From: Saccoglossus kowalevskii | Taxonomy: Eukaryota; Hemichordata; Enteropneusta; Harrimaniidae | Direction: 5' to 3' | DNA length: 28,784 nucleotides | NCBI RefSeq assembly: GCF_000003605.2 | Contig: NW_003128862.1 | Coordinates: forward strand, 457,513 to 486,296 | Shown: piece by piece, positions 28,628 through 28,784 of the stretch | Position numbering within the stretch: position 1 is the first letter of the stretch | Layout: every line of letters starts with the position of its first letter | Program-made: the position numbers and the translations under genes | Notes under the pieces: generated by a model | Told to the model about the DNA's origin: nothing | Database searches by the model: none | Seen by the model: only the letters and a program-made list of their open reading frames with translations

Positions 28628-28784
28628 GTAAGAATGTTGCAAATCCCTAATTATGCAACACCTAATTATGTCATCGTGGAACAAATGTTCATCTTAATAT
28701 ATGTCATCTATTAGATAATTATGAAAATTAGATAGGCAATCATGTTATTCCACAGGGAGCCCAGGAACTATGATCAACTGTAAT
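28628..28784. other. Intron sequence with short A+T repeats
   Basis: This follows the GTAAGA donor of the secreted-protein exon 2. 'ctaattatg' and 'ataattatg' phrases recur three times (about 28649, 28663, 28716). No further exon before the window ends. Confidence 0.35.

Overview
This is an A+T-rich stretch of metazoan nuclear DNA, probably from a marine invertebrate. It has split genes with GT..AG introns, decayed transposon ORFs of animal type (BEL/Pao retrotransposon, Mutator-like transposase, an integrase-core family, a Cys-rich CXC family), several satellite or minisatellite arrays, and the interspersed 'accaagtttcattgaaa' and 'atggccgcc' type repeats common in marine invertebrate genomes. 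I cannot name the species. There is no bacterial-style gene organisation, CRISPR, rRNA, or tRNA that I can recognise.

Layout. 1-1432: the 3' part of a BEL/Pao retrotransposon on the minus strand (integrase in three frames). 1483-2343: an indel-free array of 41 units of 21 bp. 2464-3258: a plus-strand SAM-like plus zinc-binding half of a G2E3-like E3 ligase, ending at a splice donor. 3385-4314: a minus-strand ORF with a SAP-like helix motif. 5230-5590: 'atggccgcc' tandem repeats and poly(A). 5661-6066: a broken integrase-core gene, plus strand. 6372-8214: a broken CXC/zinc-ribbon gene, minus strand. 8215-10472: no gene seen.

10473-14460: a multi-exon minus-strand HECT-type E3 ligase gene. Three exon junctions match in phase and the catalytic Cys is present, but the reading frame is damaged at several points. 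Its large intron (12304-14400) holds two satellite arrays, one with repeated ATGCAAAT octamers. 17098-19623: a decayed MULE transposase with a SWIM-like finger, preceded on the same strand by two phase-compatible exons (19735-19844, 20556-20619). 20620-24730: mostly repeats, with one possible minus-strand exon at 23445-23656. 24735-25329: remains of another recurrent metazoan repeat-associated protein. 25358-27880: a head-to-tail segmental tandem duplication. 28269-28627: two phase-compatible exons starting a secreted protein gene that runs off the window.

What ties it together. Nearly every coding remnant belongs to a family that multiplies in invertebrate genomes, and nearly all carry frame lesions, so this looks like a transposon graveyard around at most two host genes (the 20.6-19.7 kb exons and the 28.3 kb secreted protein). 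The most unusual point is that a ubiquitin-ligase N-half, a HECT C-half in the opposite orientation, an integrase and a CXC protein lie within 10 kb. This may be coincidence, a rearranged gene, or the wreck of a composite element. All family calls come from reading motifs by eye; no database search was run.
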